Positions 26,896-36,800 of a stretch of DNA of 64,000 nt are shown piece after piece. The stretch comes from an uncultured Flavobacteriales bacterium. GTDB lineage: Bacteria; Bacteroidota; Bacteroidia; Flavobacteriales; BACL11. The notes under the pieces were generated by a model, which was given only the letters and a program-made list of their open reading frames with translations, had not been told where the DNA came from and did not search any database. The position numbers were made by a program, and so were the translations under genes. Position 1 is the stretch's first letter. Each line of letters opens with the position of its first letter. The stretch spans positions 62,001 to 126,000 of the forward strand of contig CAJQJY010000004.1 of assembly GCA_905478765.1 (NCBI GenBank), read 5' to 3'.

Positions 26896-29099
26896 TAGTG
26901 TATGAAAAGTATCTTACTTACCATTTTTTGTTCTCCATATAAATCTGTACTGAAAACCAAATACACTCCTGTTGAAGATCGCATACCCTTTTTATTCTTT
27001 CCATTCCAGATTGCTTGTCCTCCATTTGCGAATGTCTCAAAGACTAAATTTCCTGAGATGTCCGTAATTTTAATATTAGCATCTGGTACCAGGCCACTAA
27101 TTGCAATTGGTCCGTTATAAGATTCTTTAACAGGGTTAGGAAACACTTTCGTATTACTTTGATTTAGCACTCCTTCTGTAGCGTCAGAACGATAAGAAAT
27201 TAACCCATTTTCTGTTCCTATAAATACTTCTCCATTTTCTGGATTTATTACAATATCAATTATATTGTCTGAGAAAAGAGGGCTGTTATTTTTTGTGAAA
27301 TGTAATATTTCTTCAGTACCATCTTCTGATAATAAAAACACTCCTGATTTTTCTGTTCCTATCCATTTTCTATTTGCACCATCAATTGTTATGCATTTTA
27401 CTTTTTCTTCACTGAGTAGATATTGCCCGTATTCTCCCTCAGTAATAAGAATTTGTTGTGCATCAAAATTATACCCTGAAAAGACTGCGCCTGGGTCATA
27501 AAAAACGGTTATTCCATTGTCAGTTCCAACCCATATTTCACCTTCTAGGTCTTCTGCAAAACAGTATGTTTGTAATGAAGGAAGATTCCCGTTTCCTATA
27601 TTAGTACTTAGTATTTTATATTGATCGTCATTAGGATTTCCTATTGTATTGTTATCATTGTAGACAAAAATCCCAGCCCCCCTACCCATTATGCCCCATT
27701 TCTGATTGTACGAATCAATTAATAAATCATCAAAAAGCAAGTTTGCTACAGATTGATTCATTGTAAAGGAATGCCATTCTCCATTTAATTTTCTGACAAA
27801 CAATGGATTGTTTACATTAGAATTAAGTCCCCACAAATTTCCATAGCTATCAATTTCTAAATCTGAAATTTTTAATCTTCTATCATTAGCCCAATTATTT
27901 ATAGTGTCTAGCGCTCCATTTGTATTTTCATAACCATATCTGATTGAAAATTCATCATCTTCTAGTTCTGATATTCCATTGTAATAAGAGGCAAAATATG
28001 TTTTATTTCCAACTTTAGCTACTGAGACTATATCCCTTGCATTCCCTAATTCAGTATAATTATAATTTCTCCAATCTTCAAAATTATTCATTATTGAAAC
28101 CCCATCTTTGTTCCATAGGTGTCCAAAATTTAAATGACCCCCATGGCAGTTATATAAATTACTATTAATAAATTCAATGTTAAATACAGTATTTGATTTT
28201 GGGCCACTTGGGGAATAATCATTTACATATTCAAAATCAATAAACTTTAAAAGTCCATTTACTGAATCTGCCACCCAAAGATTATCGTCTTGATCTATCC
28301 AAGCATCTTGTATCTTGCTAAAGTTTGAATCCTCAATTATTTCTGATATAAGATTCCCATTTTGATAAATACTAAGAATATTTCCTATTTCTAGGTAATA
28401 TCCATTACTTTTTCTCACTTTTACGTAAGGATATTGATTGTTAAACAAAATCCCCAAAGAATTTACAATGATTTCAGAAACTTCTGTAGTGTAAGAGGGG
28501 TGTTTGGTCCAGCTGTTAAAATTAAATAAAGTGTTTGAGTTTTTATCCGCAAAATACGCTCCATCAGTAGTGCCAACAAAAATGCAAGTATCGTCTATAT
28601 AACAATCGTTTATACCAACAATATTTCCATTCTCCCCTATTTTATAGGTGTCTTTTATTTCTTCCTTTGTCAAATCTAACAAAAGCAATCCAAAAGATGT
28701 AGAAAGATAAGCAATTTCATTATTTACTGTAATGTTATTTATTGCTTTCGTTCCAATGATTTCTTTTCTTTTTATGTCAGAAATATTAATGATTTGATTG
28801 TTTTTTATAAGATCAATATTACAATTCTCATAAGAAATAACTGTAACATCTAATTCTTTTGAGTAAGCAACTTTTTTGACTCCTATATCCGATAATCCTG
28901 TAATTTTTGAAAGTCTATTAATTGTTCCATCAGAGGTATTTACATAATAAAGGCCTCCGTTTGCAACACAGTAAATTTTTTCATTTGCTTCACATATATA
29001 GGAAGCAGAATTATAAGATAGATAGTCTTTCCATTGACCAATCGCAACATCCTGTGCATTGATAAACAAGGGTAATAAAAGGAAAAGAAGTTTTTTCAT
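26895..29099 (-). CDS. porZ: PorZ-like T9SS surface protein
   Basis: 734 residues: signal peptide (1-15, FINAQ), then W-K-D-Y-L-S-Y-N-S-A opening a PorZ-type N-terminal beta-propeller, further two-component-regulator-like propeller blades (W-V-A-D-S-V-N-G-L-L-K and W-V-G-T-D-N-G-I-T-V), and a C-terminal type A sorting domain (V-F-P-N-P-V-K-E-S-Y near 650, then G-V-Y-L-V-F-S-T-D). In Porphyromonas PorZ is part of the surface attachment complex that hands anionic LPS to the PorU sortase. The assignment rests on the N-terminal motif and domain order. No other attachment-complex gene (porU, porV, porQ) is in the window. Next gene recO overlaps by one base. Confidence 0.82.
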   Translation of the reverse strand: MKKLLFLLLPLFINAQDVAIGQWKDYLSYNSASYICEANEKIYCVANGGLYYVNTSDGTINRLSKITGLSDIGVKKVAYSKELDVTVISYENCNIDLIKNNQIINISDIKRKEIIGTKAINNITVNNEIAYLSTSFGLLLLDLTKEEIKDTYKIGENGNIVGINDCYIDDTCIFVGTTDGAYFADKNSNTLFNFNSWTKHPSYTTEVSEIIVNSLGILFNNQYPYVKVRKSNGYYLEIGNILSIYQNGNLISEIIEDSNFSKIQDAWIDQDDNLWVADSVNGLLKFIDFEYVNDYSPSGPKSNTVFNIEFINSNLYNCHGGHLNFGHLWNKDGVSIMNNFEDWRNYNYTELGNARDIVSVAKVGNKTYFASYYNGISELEDDEFSIRYGYENTNGALDTINNWANDRRLKISDLEIDSYGNLWGLNSNVNNPLFVRKLNGEWHSFTMNQSVANLLFDDLLIDSYNQKWGIMGRGAGIFVYNDNNTIGNPNDDQYKILSTNIGNGNLPSLQTYCFAEDLEGEIWVGTDNGITVFYDPGAVFSGYNFDAQQILITEGEYGQYLLSEEKVKCITIDGANRKWIGTEKSGVFLLSEDGTEEILHFTKNNSPLFSDNIIDIVINPENGEVFIGTENGLISYRSDATEGVLNQSNTKVFPNPVKESYNGPIAISGLVPDANIKITDISGNLVFETFANGGQAIWNGKNKKGMRSSTGVYLVFSTDLYGEQKMVSKILFIH

Positions 29100-29177
29100 A
29101 ATTAAAAAAGCAATAATAATACTTTACTATCAGATAACTTATTAAAGTATAAAAAATTGTGATATTAAAACTTATAC

Positions 29178-29185
29178 TATTTTTG
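29178..29185 (+). promoter_or_regulatory. TAnnTTTG -7 box before tRNA-Arg
   Basis: TATTTTTG ends 6 bases before the first base of the tRNA, with ATTG at 29156-29159 about 18 bases upstream as a possible -33 element. This would start transcription at or next to the mature 5' end. Confidence 0.55.
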
Positions 29186-29191
29186 CCAAAA

Positions 29192-29265
29192 GGCCTAGTA
29201 GTTCAACTGGATAGAATATCAGATTTCGGCTCTGAGGGTTGGGGGTTCGAATCCTCCCTAGGTCA
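29192..29265 (+). tRNA. tRNA-Arg (anticodon UCG)
   Basis: A 74-base cloverleaf read by hand. The acceptor stem GGCCTAG pairs with CTAGGTC (one G-U). The D arm is GTTC/GAAT with GG at 18-19 and A20, an arginine identity base. The anticodon stem TCAGA/TCTGA carries the loop TTTCGGC, giving anticodon TCG with C35. The variable loop is GGGTT, and the T arm is GGGGG-TTCGAAT-CCTCC. The discriminator base is A and CCA is not encoded. It reads CGA and possibly other CGN codons. It is the only gene on this strand between 21268 and 37272, and its 3' end is 3 bases from the stop codon of the convergent cargo gene. Confidence 0.95.
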
Positions 29266-29268
29266 CTA

Positions 29269-30561
29269 TTATTTTAATAAAAACCTCTTTTCTATTGTCC
29301 CATCAGTGTATTTGAAAAATAGAAGCTTATTTTGTGTTTCAGGAATTTCTCTTCCAAAAATATCATAAATGCCAATCAGATTTTTTTCACTACTGTTTTC
29401 TGAAATACTTGAAGAATTACACCATATTTGAACTGTATCAACATCATTAAACTGATCGTTTAGTTCAGAGTTAATGTTAGCATAAAAATAAAGTGGTCCA
29501 TCTATATTTGGATTAATAAATAGATTTGCGAAGTGTATTTCACTTATGAAGCCACTTGTATAATTATTTCCATCATTTGGTGTTGTTGAACTGACTTTTA
29601 TCCCACCATTGTCATTCTCGATTGAGAAAAAACCAATCAATGTATTTGTACTATCGTATGAATTTATAATAGCATAATTCTGTCCTGCAACTATTCCTGC
29701 TTTTAATGTTGTGGTAATATTTTGTGTGCTAGTAGTCATTATTGCAAAGCCTACAGAGTCTCCTGAGTTAATAGAGGTTATATCAAAACTCCCTCCGTCT
29801 GAAGTAATAATACTTGTGCCTATATCAGGCTCATCAGCCTCTTGACTTACTATTAATGTCAGTTCAGATGACGTGTTACATTGTGTGTTAGAAAGTGTAT
29901 TTATTACTATAGGGTTAAATGGAGCAGCTACAAATGAGGGTGTTGTAAATGTGTCAGAAATTGACCACAAAGAAGCTAATAAATTAGTTGTATCATAATA
30001 ACACATTACTTGCCATTCGTAAGTGGTGTTTTGTTGTAATAGAGGGATTGTAATGCTTGAATTTGGATTGTATATTGGACCCAAATTAGACCAACTTCCT
30101 GTCCCGATTTGTTGGTATCTTATTTTATATCTATTTACATTACTTAAAGTATCCCAGTTTGCAACAGCATTATTGTAGTTGATATTAGTTGTTGTCAGAG
30201 TGTTTGTTGTTGGGTATAGGTTGGTATTTGTATAAAATGTATCGGTAACTGACCAATTTGAAGTATTGCTATTTATTGTGTCACAATGACTTCTAATTTG
30301 CCAGATGTAATCGCTTAATGGAATTAAATTTGTAAGTAATTTTTGGTTGATAATAGAATCGATATTGTTTTTATATGACCAGTTAGCTGACCCAATAATT
30401 TTATATCTAATTTTATAATGATTAGTTCCGTTTGTTGAATTCCAATTTACTTCTGCATTGTAATAATTAATGTTAGAAGCAAAAAGTGTGCTTGGAGCAA
30501 AACATTGAGAAAAACTAATTATTGAGATGAATCCAAACAGTATTGTAAGTCTTATTTTCAT
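29269..30561 (-). CDS. Secreted protein with two fibronectin type III domains and a T9SS-type C-terminus
   Basis: 430 residues. A signal peptide (1-18, ISFSQ) is followed by two fibronectin type III-like repeats (about 22-110 and 118-208), each with paired motifs such as Y-K-I-R-Y-K/Q-I-G-x-x-x-W-S and Y-x-W-Q-V/I. A central beta-rich region (about 225-375) is of unknown type. The C-terminus (about 385-430) reads I-Y-D-I-F-G-R-E and ends in Y-T-D-G-T-I-E-K-R-F-L-L-K, the short type A-like sorting motif common in Flavobacteriales. Likely secreted to the surface by T9SS; role unknown. Its stop lies 3 bases from the end of tRNA-Arg on the other strand. Confidence 0.8.
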   Translation of the reverse strand: MKIRLTILFGFISIISFSQCFAPSTLFASNINYYNAEVNWNSTNGTNHYKIRYKIIGSANWSYKNNIDSIINQKLLTNLIPLSDYIWQIRSHCDTINSNTSNWSVTDTFYTNTNLYPTTNTLTTTNINYNNAVANWDTLSNVNRYKIRYQQIGTGSWSNLGPIYNPNSSITIPLLQQNTTYEWQVMCYYDTTNLLASLWSISDTFTTPSFVAAPFNPIVINTLSNTQCNTSSELTLIVSQEADEPDIGTSIITSDGGSFDITSINSGDSVGFAIMTTSTQNITTTLKAGIVAGQNYAIINSYDSTNTLIGFFSIENDNGGIKVSSTTPNDGNNYTSGFISEIHFANLFINPNIDGPLYFYANINSELNDQFNDVDTVQIWCNSSSISENSSEKNLIGIYDIFGREIPETQNKLLFFKYTDGTIEKRFLLK

Positions 30562-30565
30562 TTAA

Positions 30566-30573
30566 CAAAAATA
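30566..30573 (-). promoter_or_regulatory. TAnnTTTG -7 box 4 bases before the FnIII cargo
   Basis: TATTTTTG on the minus strand is followed by 4 bases (ttaa) and the ATG at 30561. The rest of the 157-base gap (30562-30718) is AT-rich and holds nothing else I can identify. Confidence 0.5.
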
Positions 30574-30718
30574 CAATTTTTTATATAAAACTTGTAAAAT
30601 ATCAGCAATACACTGGTAATCAATTAATTGCACTATTCATTAAAGTTTCAAAGATTTAAAGAAAAATGTGTTAATACCTTAGGTGTAGTTATTTTTTGCT
30701 TAGAAACGATTTAAATGC

Positions 30719-31606
30719 TTAATTTTTCTTTTCAAACACATAAATAGTGCTTGAGTGTCCTCTTTTCGAAATGACACCAATAAAATTAGAGATCAATCCA
30801 ATTACAAATCCTTTGATAAAATTCTTTTTTCCTATTTTAAATTCTTCACTTAATAATGAAACATAGAAAGAATCAAATATCATTGGTTTGGTTTTTCTCA
30901 AACTAAATTCATGATTTTCGAAAATCTTTTCAATTGTAGATTTTGAAAAATGCCATAAGTGTATTGGAACATCCCATGCGGCCCAGAATTCTTTGTAGTA
31001 GCTTGCGTCCCAGCTTTTATAGTTAGGAACAGCAATAATAATCTTTCCATTTGGCTTGAGTACCTTGTGAAATTGTGAAATTGTTTCATTTAAGTTTGGG
31101 ATATGCTCTAGTACGTGCCACATGCTTATGCTATCAAATTCTTCTTCACTAAACTGAGTTAAGTCAGTATTGTCGCTAACTACAAGATTGTAATTGTTTT
31201 TAGCTTGAGTTCTTGCTAGTTCTGATGGTTCGATACCTTTTGTTGCATATCCAGCATTTTTGCAAGCATTTAAAAATTCACCTGTCCCGCAGCCAATATC
31301 TAAATGAGTCCCTTCTTTTGTTATACTTTTTAGTAAGGCAACTTTTGTACCTACTGCATAATTTCTTATTGTCTGGTAGAGCCAATTAAATAATCCTTTG
31401 GAATTATTTGTATGGGAAATATACATGTCTGACTTGTAGTAATTACCTAGGTTTTCGTTTAAAGGCCTGGGGTTTGTAAAGGTAAAATCACATGTTCCAC
31501 ATGAAACAATTGTAAAATTTTCTTTAGAAGTTGTAAAGTCATTACACTCTAAAAGCTTATCTAAACTATTGCTGCTGCACACTGGGCATTTATCTAGTAA
31601 TATCAT
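30719..31606 (-). CDS. Class I SAM-dependent methyltransferase with N-terminal zinc ribbon
   Basis: 295 residues. Four cysteines (C7-x2-C10 and C36-x2-C39) form a probable zinc ribbon. The Rossmann methyltransferase fold follows, with the SAM-binding motif L-D-I-G-C-G-T-G-E-F at about 102-111 and the later S-M-W-H-V-L-E-H-I near 160. The layout is that of methyltransferase type 11/12 proteins that act on small molecules, sugars or quinone-like substrates. The substrate cannot be determined. It overlaps the mnmG stop by 4 bases and is the last gene of the DUF4175-ybeY-mnmG operon; that context does not by itself make it an RNA methylase. Confidence 0.8.
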   Translation of the reverse strand: MILLDKCPVCSSNSLDKLLECNDFTTSKENFTIVSCGTCDFTFTNPRPLNENLGNYYKSDMYISHTNNSKGLFNWLYQTIRNYAVGTKVALLKSITKEGTHLDIGCGTGEFLNACKNAGYATKGIEPSELARTQAKNNYNLVVSDNTDLTQFSEEEFDSISMWHVLEHIPNLNETISQFHKVLKPNGKIIIAVPNYKSWDASYYKEFWAAWDVPIHLWHFSKSTIEKIFENHEFSLRKTKPMIFDSFYVSLLSEEFKIGKKNFIKGFVIGLISNFIGVISKRGHSSTIYVFEKKN

Positions 31607-33474
31607 CTCCCTAAGTAGATTAATAATATGTTTATATCTGAAGGGGAAACGCCACTTATTCGTGATGCTTGTCCAATTGTTTTTGGTTGAATAGCTTTTA
31701 ACTTTTCACGACCTTCAGTTGAAATTGAATGAAGTTTATCAAATTCAAAACCATCAATAATTTGTATATTTTCAAGTCTGCTTAGTTTTTCAGCAGACTC
31801 CTTTTCTTTATTTAAATAACCGCCATATTTAATTTCAATCTCTGCCTGTTCTATTGACTCACTTGAAAATTTTTCATTTTCTAAAAACTCGTAAAGTTCT
31901 TTAGAAACTAATAAATCTTTAATCGAAATATGTGGCCTAGAGAGTATGGACTTAATTTTTACTTTCTGTTTTAAAATTGAAGTACCTTTATTTTCTAATA
32001 CAGGATTTATATCATTTGGCTCAATACTTTGTTTCTCTAAAAACTTTATTAACTTTTCAGTTTCACTTTTCTTTACTTGAAGGCGTTTTAGTCTTTCTTC
32101 ACTAGCAAGTCCTAATTCATGTCCTTTCTGAGTTAGTCTAATATCAGCATTGTCCTGTCTTAATAGTAATCTAAATTCGGCTCTTGAAGTAAACATTCTG
32201 TAGGGCTCGTCTGTTCCTTTTGTTATAAGATCATCTATTAATACTCCTATATATGCATCTGATCTCCCCAGTATGAATTCCTTTTTATTATGAGTGTTTT
32301 GGTGAGCATTTATTCCCGCCATTAGCCCTTGTGCTGCAGCTTCTTCATAGCCAGTTGTTCCGTTTATTTGCCCGCAAAAGAAAAGGTTATTGACCAATTT
32401 TGTTTCTAGAGTATGTTTTAATTGAGTTGGAGGAAAATAATCGTACTCAATTGCATATCCAGCCCTAAACATTTTTACTTTTTCAAGACCTTTAATTTTG
32501 CGCAAAGCTTTCAACTGAACTTCTTCTGGTAATGATGTTGAGAATCCGTTTAAATAGATTTCTATAGTATCTCTTCCTTCAGGCTCAATAAATAACTGAT
32601 GCCTTTCCTTAGTTGAAAATCGTTCTATTTTGTCTTCAATTGAAGGGCAGTATCTTGGGCCTAAACCTTTTATTCTTCCTGAAAACATAGGAGAATCTTC
32701 AAAACCTTCTTTTAGTATACTATGTACTTCAGGTGAAGTGTAAGTTATAAAGCAAGAATGTTGCTTAGATAATTGATTGTTAGATAGATATGAGAAGTTT
32801 ACAGGATTTTTATCTCCTGCTTGTTCTTCAGTTTTAGAGTAATCAATTGTTCTGCCATCAAGTCTTGGTGGAGTTCCTGTTTTCATCCTACCATTAGTAA
32901 ACCCTAATTCAATTAGTTGTTTTGTTATTCCTTCAGCTGGCGGCTCTCCTGACCTTCCTCCTTTGTAATTTTTTTTACCAAGATGAATTAATCCATTTAG
33001 AAATGTTCCGTTACAAAGTATGACAGATTTACTTTGAATTTCAACACCCATTTTTGTCACAACACCTACTGCTGAACCCTTTTTAGTCATTATATTTTCA
33101 ACTGTATCTTGCCAAAAATCAATATTTTTATTTGCTTCTAGAGCCATACGCCATTCTCTTTCAAACAATTTTCTGTCACACTGAGCCCTAGGACTCCACA
33201 TAGCTGGCCCTTTACTTTTATTAAGCATTCTAAACTGAATTGAAGAGACATCAGTAATAATTCCTGACATTCCGCCTAATGCATCTATTTCTCTAATAAT
33301 TTGCCCTTTTGCAACACCGCCCATGGCTGGATTACAGGACATTCTAGCTAAAGTTTCTAGATTTTGAGTGATTAACAAAACTTTTGACCCTAATGTTGCT
33401 GCTGCATGTGCGGCCTCACATCCAGCATGACCTCCCCCAACAACAATTACATCATATTTTTCTTCAATTACCAT
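31603..33474 (-). CDS. mnmG: tRNA uridine-5-carboxymethylaminomethyl modification enzyme MnmG
   Basis: FAD-dependent subunit that, with MnmE, installs the cmnm5 group on U34 of several tRNAs. 623 residues. The FAD-binding motif is G-G-G-H-A-G-C-E-A-A (about 13-22). Other family marks are C-N-P-A-M-G-G-V-A-K-G and G-T-F-L-N-G-L-I-H-L-G, and the helical C-terminal domain carries S-R-I-S-G-V-S-P-S-D-I. The ATG overlaps the ybeY stop by 11 bases and the stop overlaps the methyltransferase by 4. mnmE is not in the window. Confidence 0.97.
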   Translation of the reverse strand: MVIEEKYDVIVVGGGHAGCEAAHAAATLGSKVLLITQNLETLARMSCNPAMGGVAKGQIIREIDALGGMSGIITDVSSIQFRMLNKSKGPAMWSPRAQCDRKLFEREWRMALEANKNIDFWQDTVENIMTKKGSAVGVVTKMGVEIQSKSVILCNGTFLNGLIHLGKKNYKGGRSGEPPAEGITKQLIELGFTNGRMKTGTPPRLDGRTIDYSKTEEQAGDKNPVNFSYLSNNQLSKQHSCFITYTSPEVHSILKEGFEDSPMFSGRIKGLGPRYCPSIEDKIERFSTKERHQLFIEPEGRDTIEIYLNGFSTSLPEEVQLKALRKIKGLEKVKMFRAGYAIEYDYFPPTQLKHTLETKLVNNLFFCGQINGTTGYEEAAAQGLMAGINAHQNTHNKKEFILGRSDAYIGVLIDDLITKGTDEPYRMFTSRAEFRLLLRQDNADIRLTQKGHELGLASEERLKRLQVKKSETEKLIKFLEKQSIEPNDINPVLENKGTSILKQKVKIKSILSRPHISIKDLLVSKELYEFLENEKFSSESIEQAEIEIKYGGYLNKEKESAEKLSRLENIQIIDGFEFDKLHSISTEGREKLKAIQPKTIGQASRISGVSPSDINILLIYLGR

Positions 33475-33889
33475 TTGATTTTCCGTATTTAGAAAGATAA
33501 TAATTTTCTTTCTTTCTCATTAAATTTGACTCCTTCTCAGTTTTATCTTTATAGCCTAGCAAATGTAGTAAACCATGCACCATAACTCTATTTAATTCTG
33601 TTAAAAAATCTACTTTAAATATCTCAGAATTTTCTTTTACTCTTTCAATGCTAATAAAAATATCTCCACTTACAGACTTTTCTTCACAATAATCAAAAGT
33701 AATGACATCAGTTAAAGTATTATGGTTAAGGAATCGTATATTTTTTTCAAGAAGATAGTCATCATCACAAAAAATGTAAGTAATATCTCCTTCTCTCTTA
33801 GATTCATTTGAAATTACTTGATTTAACCATTTTTTATTCTGATTAATTTCTGTTATATCTTCTGTTTTTAAGTATTCAAATACTATCAT
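33464..33889 (-). CDS. ybeY: Endoribonuclease YbeY (rRNA maturation)
   Basis: A 141-residue metal-dependent RNase needed for 16S rRNA 3' maturation and ribosome quality control. The core motif is H-G-L-L-H-L-L-G-Y-K-D-K. The first two metal-binding His residues are present, but the third position, usually His in H-G-x-L-H-L-x-G-Y-D-H, is not His here, with K-D-K following Gly-Tyr. Asp may substitute as ligand. Upstream D-V-I-T-F-D-Y matches the family strand. Its start shares one base with the DUF4175 stop. Confidence 0.9.
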   Translation of the reverse strand: MIVFEYLKTEDITEINQNKKWLNQVISNESKREGDITYIFCDDDYLLEKNIRFLNHNTLTDVITFDYCEEKSVSGDIFISIERVKENSEIFKVDFLTELNRVMVHGLLHLLGYKDKTEKESNLMRKKENYYLSKYGKSNGN

Positions 33890-36800
33890 TAGTTCTCTTT
33901 TATTAAAGAGTTAAAATAGGAATTTACTTTCTTTTTGTAGAATGGAGTAAGTTGAATTGGAGTTGTCTTTAATAGCTCTTCTTCTTTCTCTTTTTTCTTT
34001 TTGTATTCTATATATTTTTCAGTTGTATTATCTGGTTCAAATTCCCATTCAGTAGCCTTTCTTTTATCGTCTTCATCTTGTTCCCTCTTAGCATTCTCTG
34101 CTTCAAGTAATCGAGTAAGTATTTCTTCTTGTCTGTTTATAGTTTGTTGAGTAATGCTATTATTGATAATATCTCTTTCATTTTCCTCCATATCTTCAAT
34201 AATTTTATCAATTTTCCCTTTCTCGCCATTATCACCAATTTCATCTCTTAGCTCCATTAACTGTTTTCTTATCTGCTCTTGCTGTTTTGCTAATTGCATA
34301 AGCGCTTTTGATTGCTTCTCTCCTTTCTTTTTCCCTTTTCCTTTCTTACCATTTTTCCCTTTTTCCATTTCCTTATTCAGTTTCTTCTGAGCTTTTTTCA
34401 TCTCTGACATTGAAGGTTTTCTACAGTTTGGGTTTGGTTTATTACAGTTTTTTGGCTTGTTGCATTTTGATTGAGGCATCTCTAAATCTTTTTGCATTTG
34501 CTCCAATATTTCAGATAATAGTAAGGCAAGGTTATTTGTTGCAGTCATAACAAATTGTTGCCTTTCTGCAGCCTTATCTACATCTCTATTCTCAAGCTCC
34601 TTTGTTGCTTTTAACATATTGCTTTTAATAGATGCAATCTCTTTATTTATTGTAGCTTGAATTTGGACAACTCTTTTACTTAAAGCAAATAATGAGTCCT
34701 CAATAATCTTACTATCATCAGCTAATTTGTTTTGTTGCTGTACCATTTTTACAAACTCTGGACTGTTTCTTGGGGTGTTATTTACTTTAGTAATTAAACC
34801 TTCCTGATCAAATGAAAGTGTAACTAAATTCTCTAAAATTTTACGTAAAGTTTCCATATCTTCTTTTGGCTTATTTTCTCCAGAACTTTCTTGCATACTT
34901 TTTAAGTTCTCTTCAAGTTCTTCCATTTTTTCAATAGCACTTTGCTGTGATTTCTTTGATATTTTCTTTTGTCCCTTTTTTAAAGCATCACTACTTTTTT
35001 GCATTTCCTGCTTTATATCTTTTTCTGATTTTTGAGTATTAGGCAATTCATTTTTTTGTTCCAAATCCATGTTTTTCTTCCTTAAATCTTGCAAATCTTT
35101 TTTGATTTCTTCCATTTTTTTACTGAGCTCCTCTTGTTCTTTAGCAAGCTCTTCTATTGTTTTTTCACCACTTTCAGTTTCTTTCTGAAGTTTCTTTTGT
35201 GCTTCTTTTAGTTCTGTTATTTTATCTAGAGTTTCTTCTACTTTCTGCTCAAATTCAAGTTGTTTAAATAGCTCTAACTCTCTATCCAATTCCCTCTCTA
35301 GGTCAACATTTTCTTTATCTAACTTATCAAGTAAATCTTTTAACTTTTCTTTATCTGCATTATCCATCATTTCTTCCATTTCTTTTAGCAAATCTTTCAT
35401 TTCTGTATCTAAAACTTTATTCATTAACTCTTCTAATTTTTTTTGTTTTTCTAAGATAGAGGAATTCAATTTCTCTTTATTTTTTAAGTTTTCAGTATTT
35501 TTCTTCTGAGTATCTTTTATTTGTTTTTCTAATTGTTTTTGTTTTTTAAGAATTTCTTTAGCTTTTTGTTTCTCTTCCCAGCCAATTTTCTTTTTTTCTA
35601 AAATTGTTTTGTTGAGTTCATCAATATCTTTTTGAATTTCTTCTGCTAAAGAAATAGATTTATTTAACCCACTTTTTGTTTTCTCATTTTCAGCATCTTT
35701 CTTTTTTATCAAATCATCTGTACTAGCTGCTGTATATTTAAAATTTTGACTTTTTGTAAATTTTGAACCATTTACTCCATCATTGTCCCAAATCTTAAAA
35801 TGATAATCTACCTCATCCCCCGGATTTAAAAGTAGATCATTGAAGTTAAAAGTATAGAAAAACACCTCTTTTGAAGTTCTATTTACCTGAATACTTTTAG
35901 ATATATTATTAGTACTATCTTTGGATTTGATCTTGTATGTAAACTCTAATTTTTCAAGCAAGTAATCATCTTGTACCTCCCCATTAAAAATAAATTGAGT
36001 ATTTAAAGTGTCATATGTTTGAGATACCAAAATATGAGGATATTCATCTTTAATAACTCTAATAGAATAGTTTAGAGTGTCTATCAAGTTATTATTGTTT
36101 TTACTAATAATTTGATAAGAAGAATTTTCTAGAACTTGAGTCTGAAATTTGAGTTTATAATTATTAGATATTTTGACTTCTTTTTTATCTAATACAAAAG
36201 ATGAATTAGTAGTATTTTGTAATGAGATAATCCAATTTACAATACTTCCCTCACTTACTAAAATATCCCCATTATTTAAAATAATCTCTTTACTTTTCTT
36301 TGTATAATTGGGATGGTTTATTGAAACTTGAATTGCTACAACTTTTGGTTGTAATAAACTTTTAAGTGTGTATAATTTACTCTTATATCCTCCTGCTAAT
36401 AAATGAAAATCTATATCAGAATTTACATGTTTAAACAAATACTCAAATTCATTATTCCCTTTAGATTTTAGGTTAAATCTGTTATCATTTATTAAGATTT
36501 GTACTTTTGATGGAATTTCATTTCCAGTAACTTTTGTTTTTAGTAAATAATCTTCAAATTGAATGCATTTTAATTCTTCATTTATCTGATAATTAAATGG
36601 TGCTTTTGGCTCAAAAAAGGTATTGTGTTTTACAATTCGAGCAGAGCTTTCTGTAAGTATGTATTGCTTCCCAGAAACAAAGAATAATCCAATAATTAGA
36701 ATAGGAATCAAAACCCATTTAACATATTTTTTATTGGTTCTAAAATCAATAGCTGAATTGAAGTTTACAGGCTTAATATCTGCCATTTTTTGATCAATAC

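Noticed and set aside
29100..29270. tRNA-Arg as an integration site for a mobile island
   Set aside because: No integrase, direct repeat of the tRNA 3' end or atypical flanking genes are seen.
34154..34550. Hydrophobic plus-strand frames opposite DUF4175
   Set aside because: They are Phe/Ser/Leu-rich reversals of the Lys/Glu-rich coiled-coil codons and do not resemble a membrane protein family.
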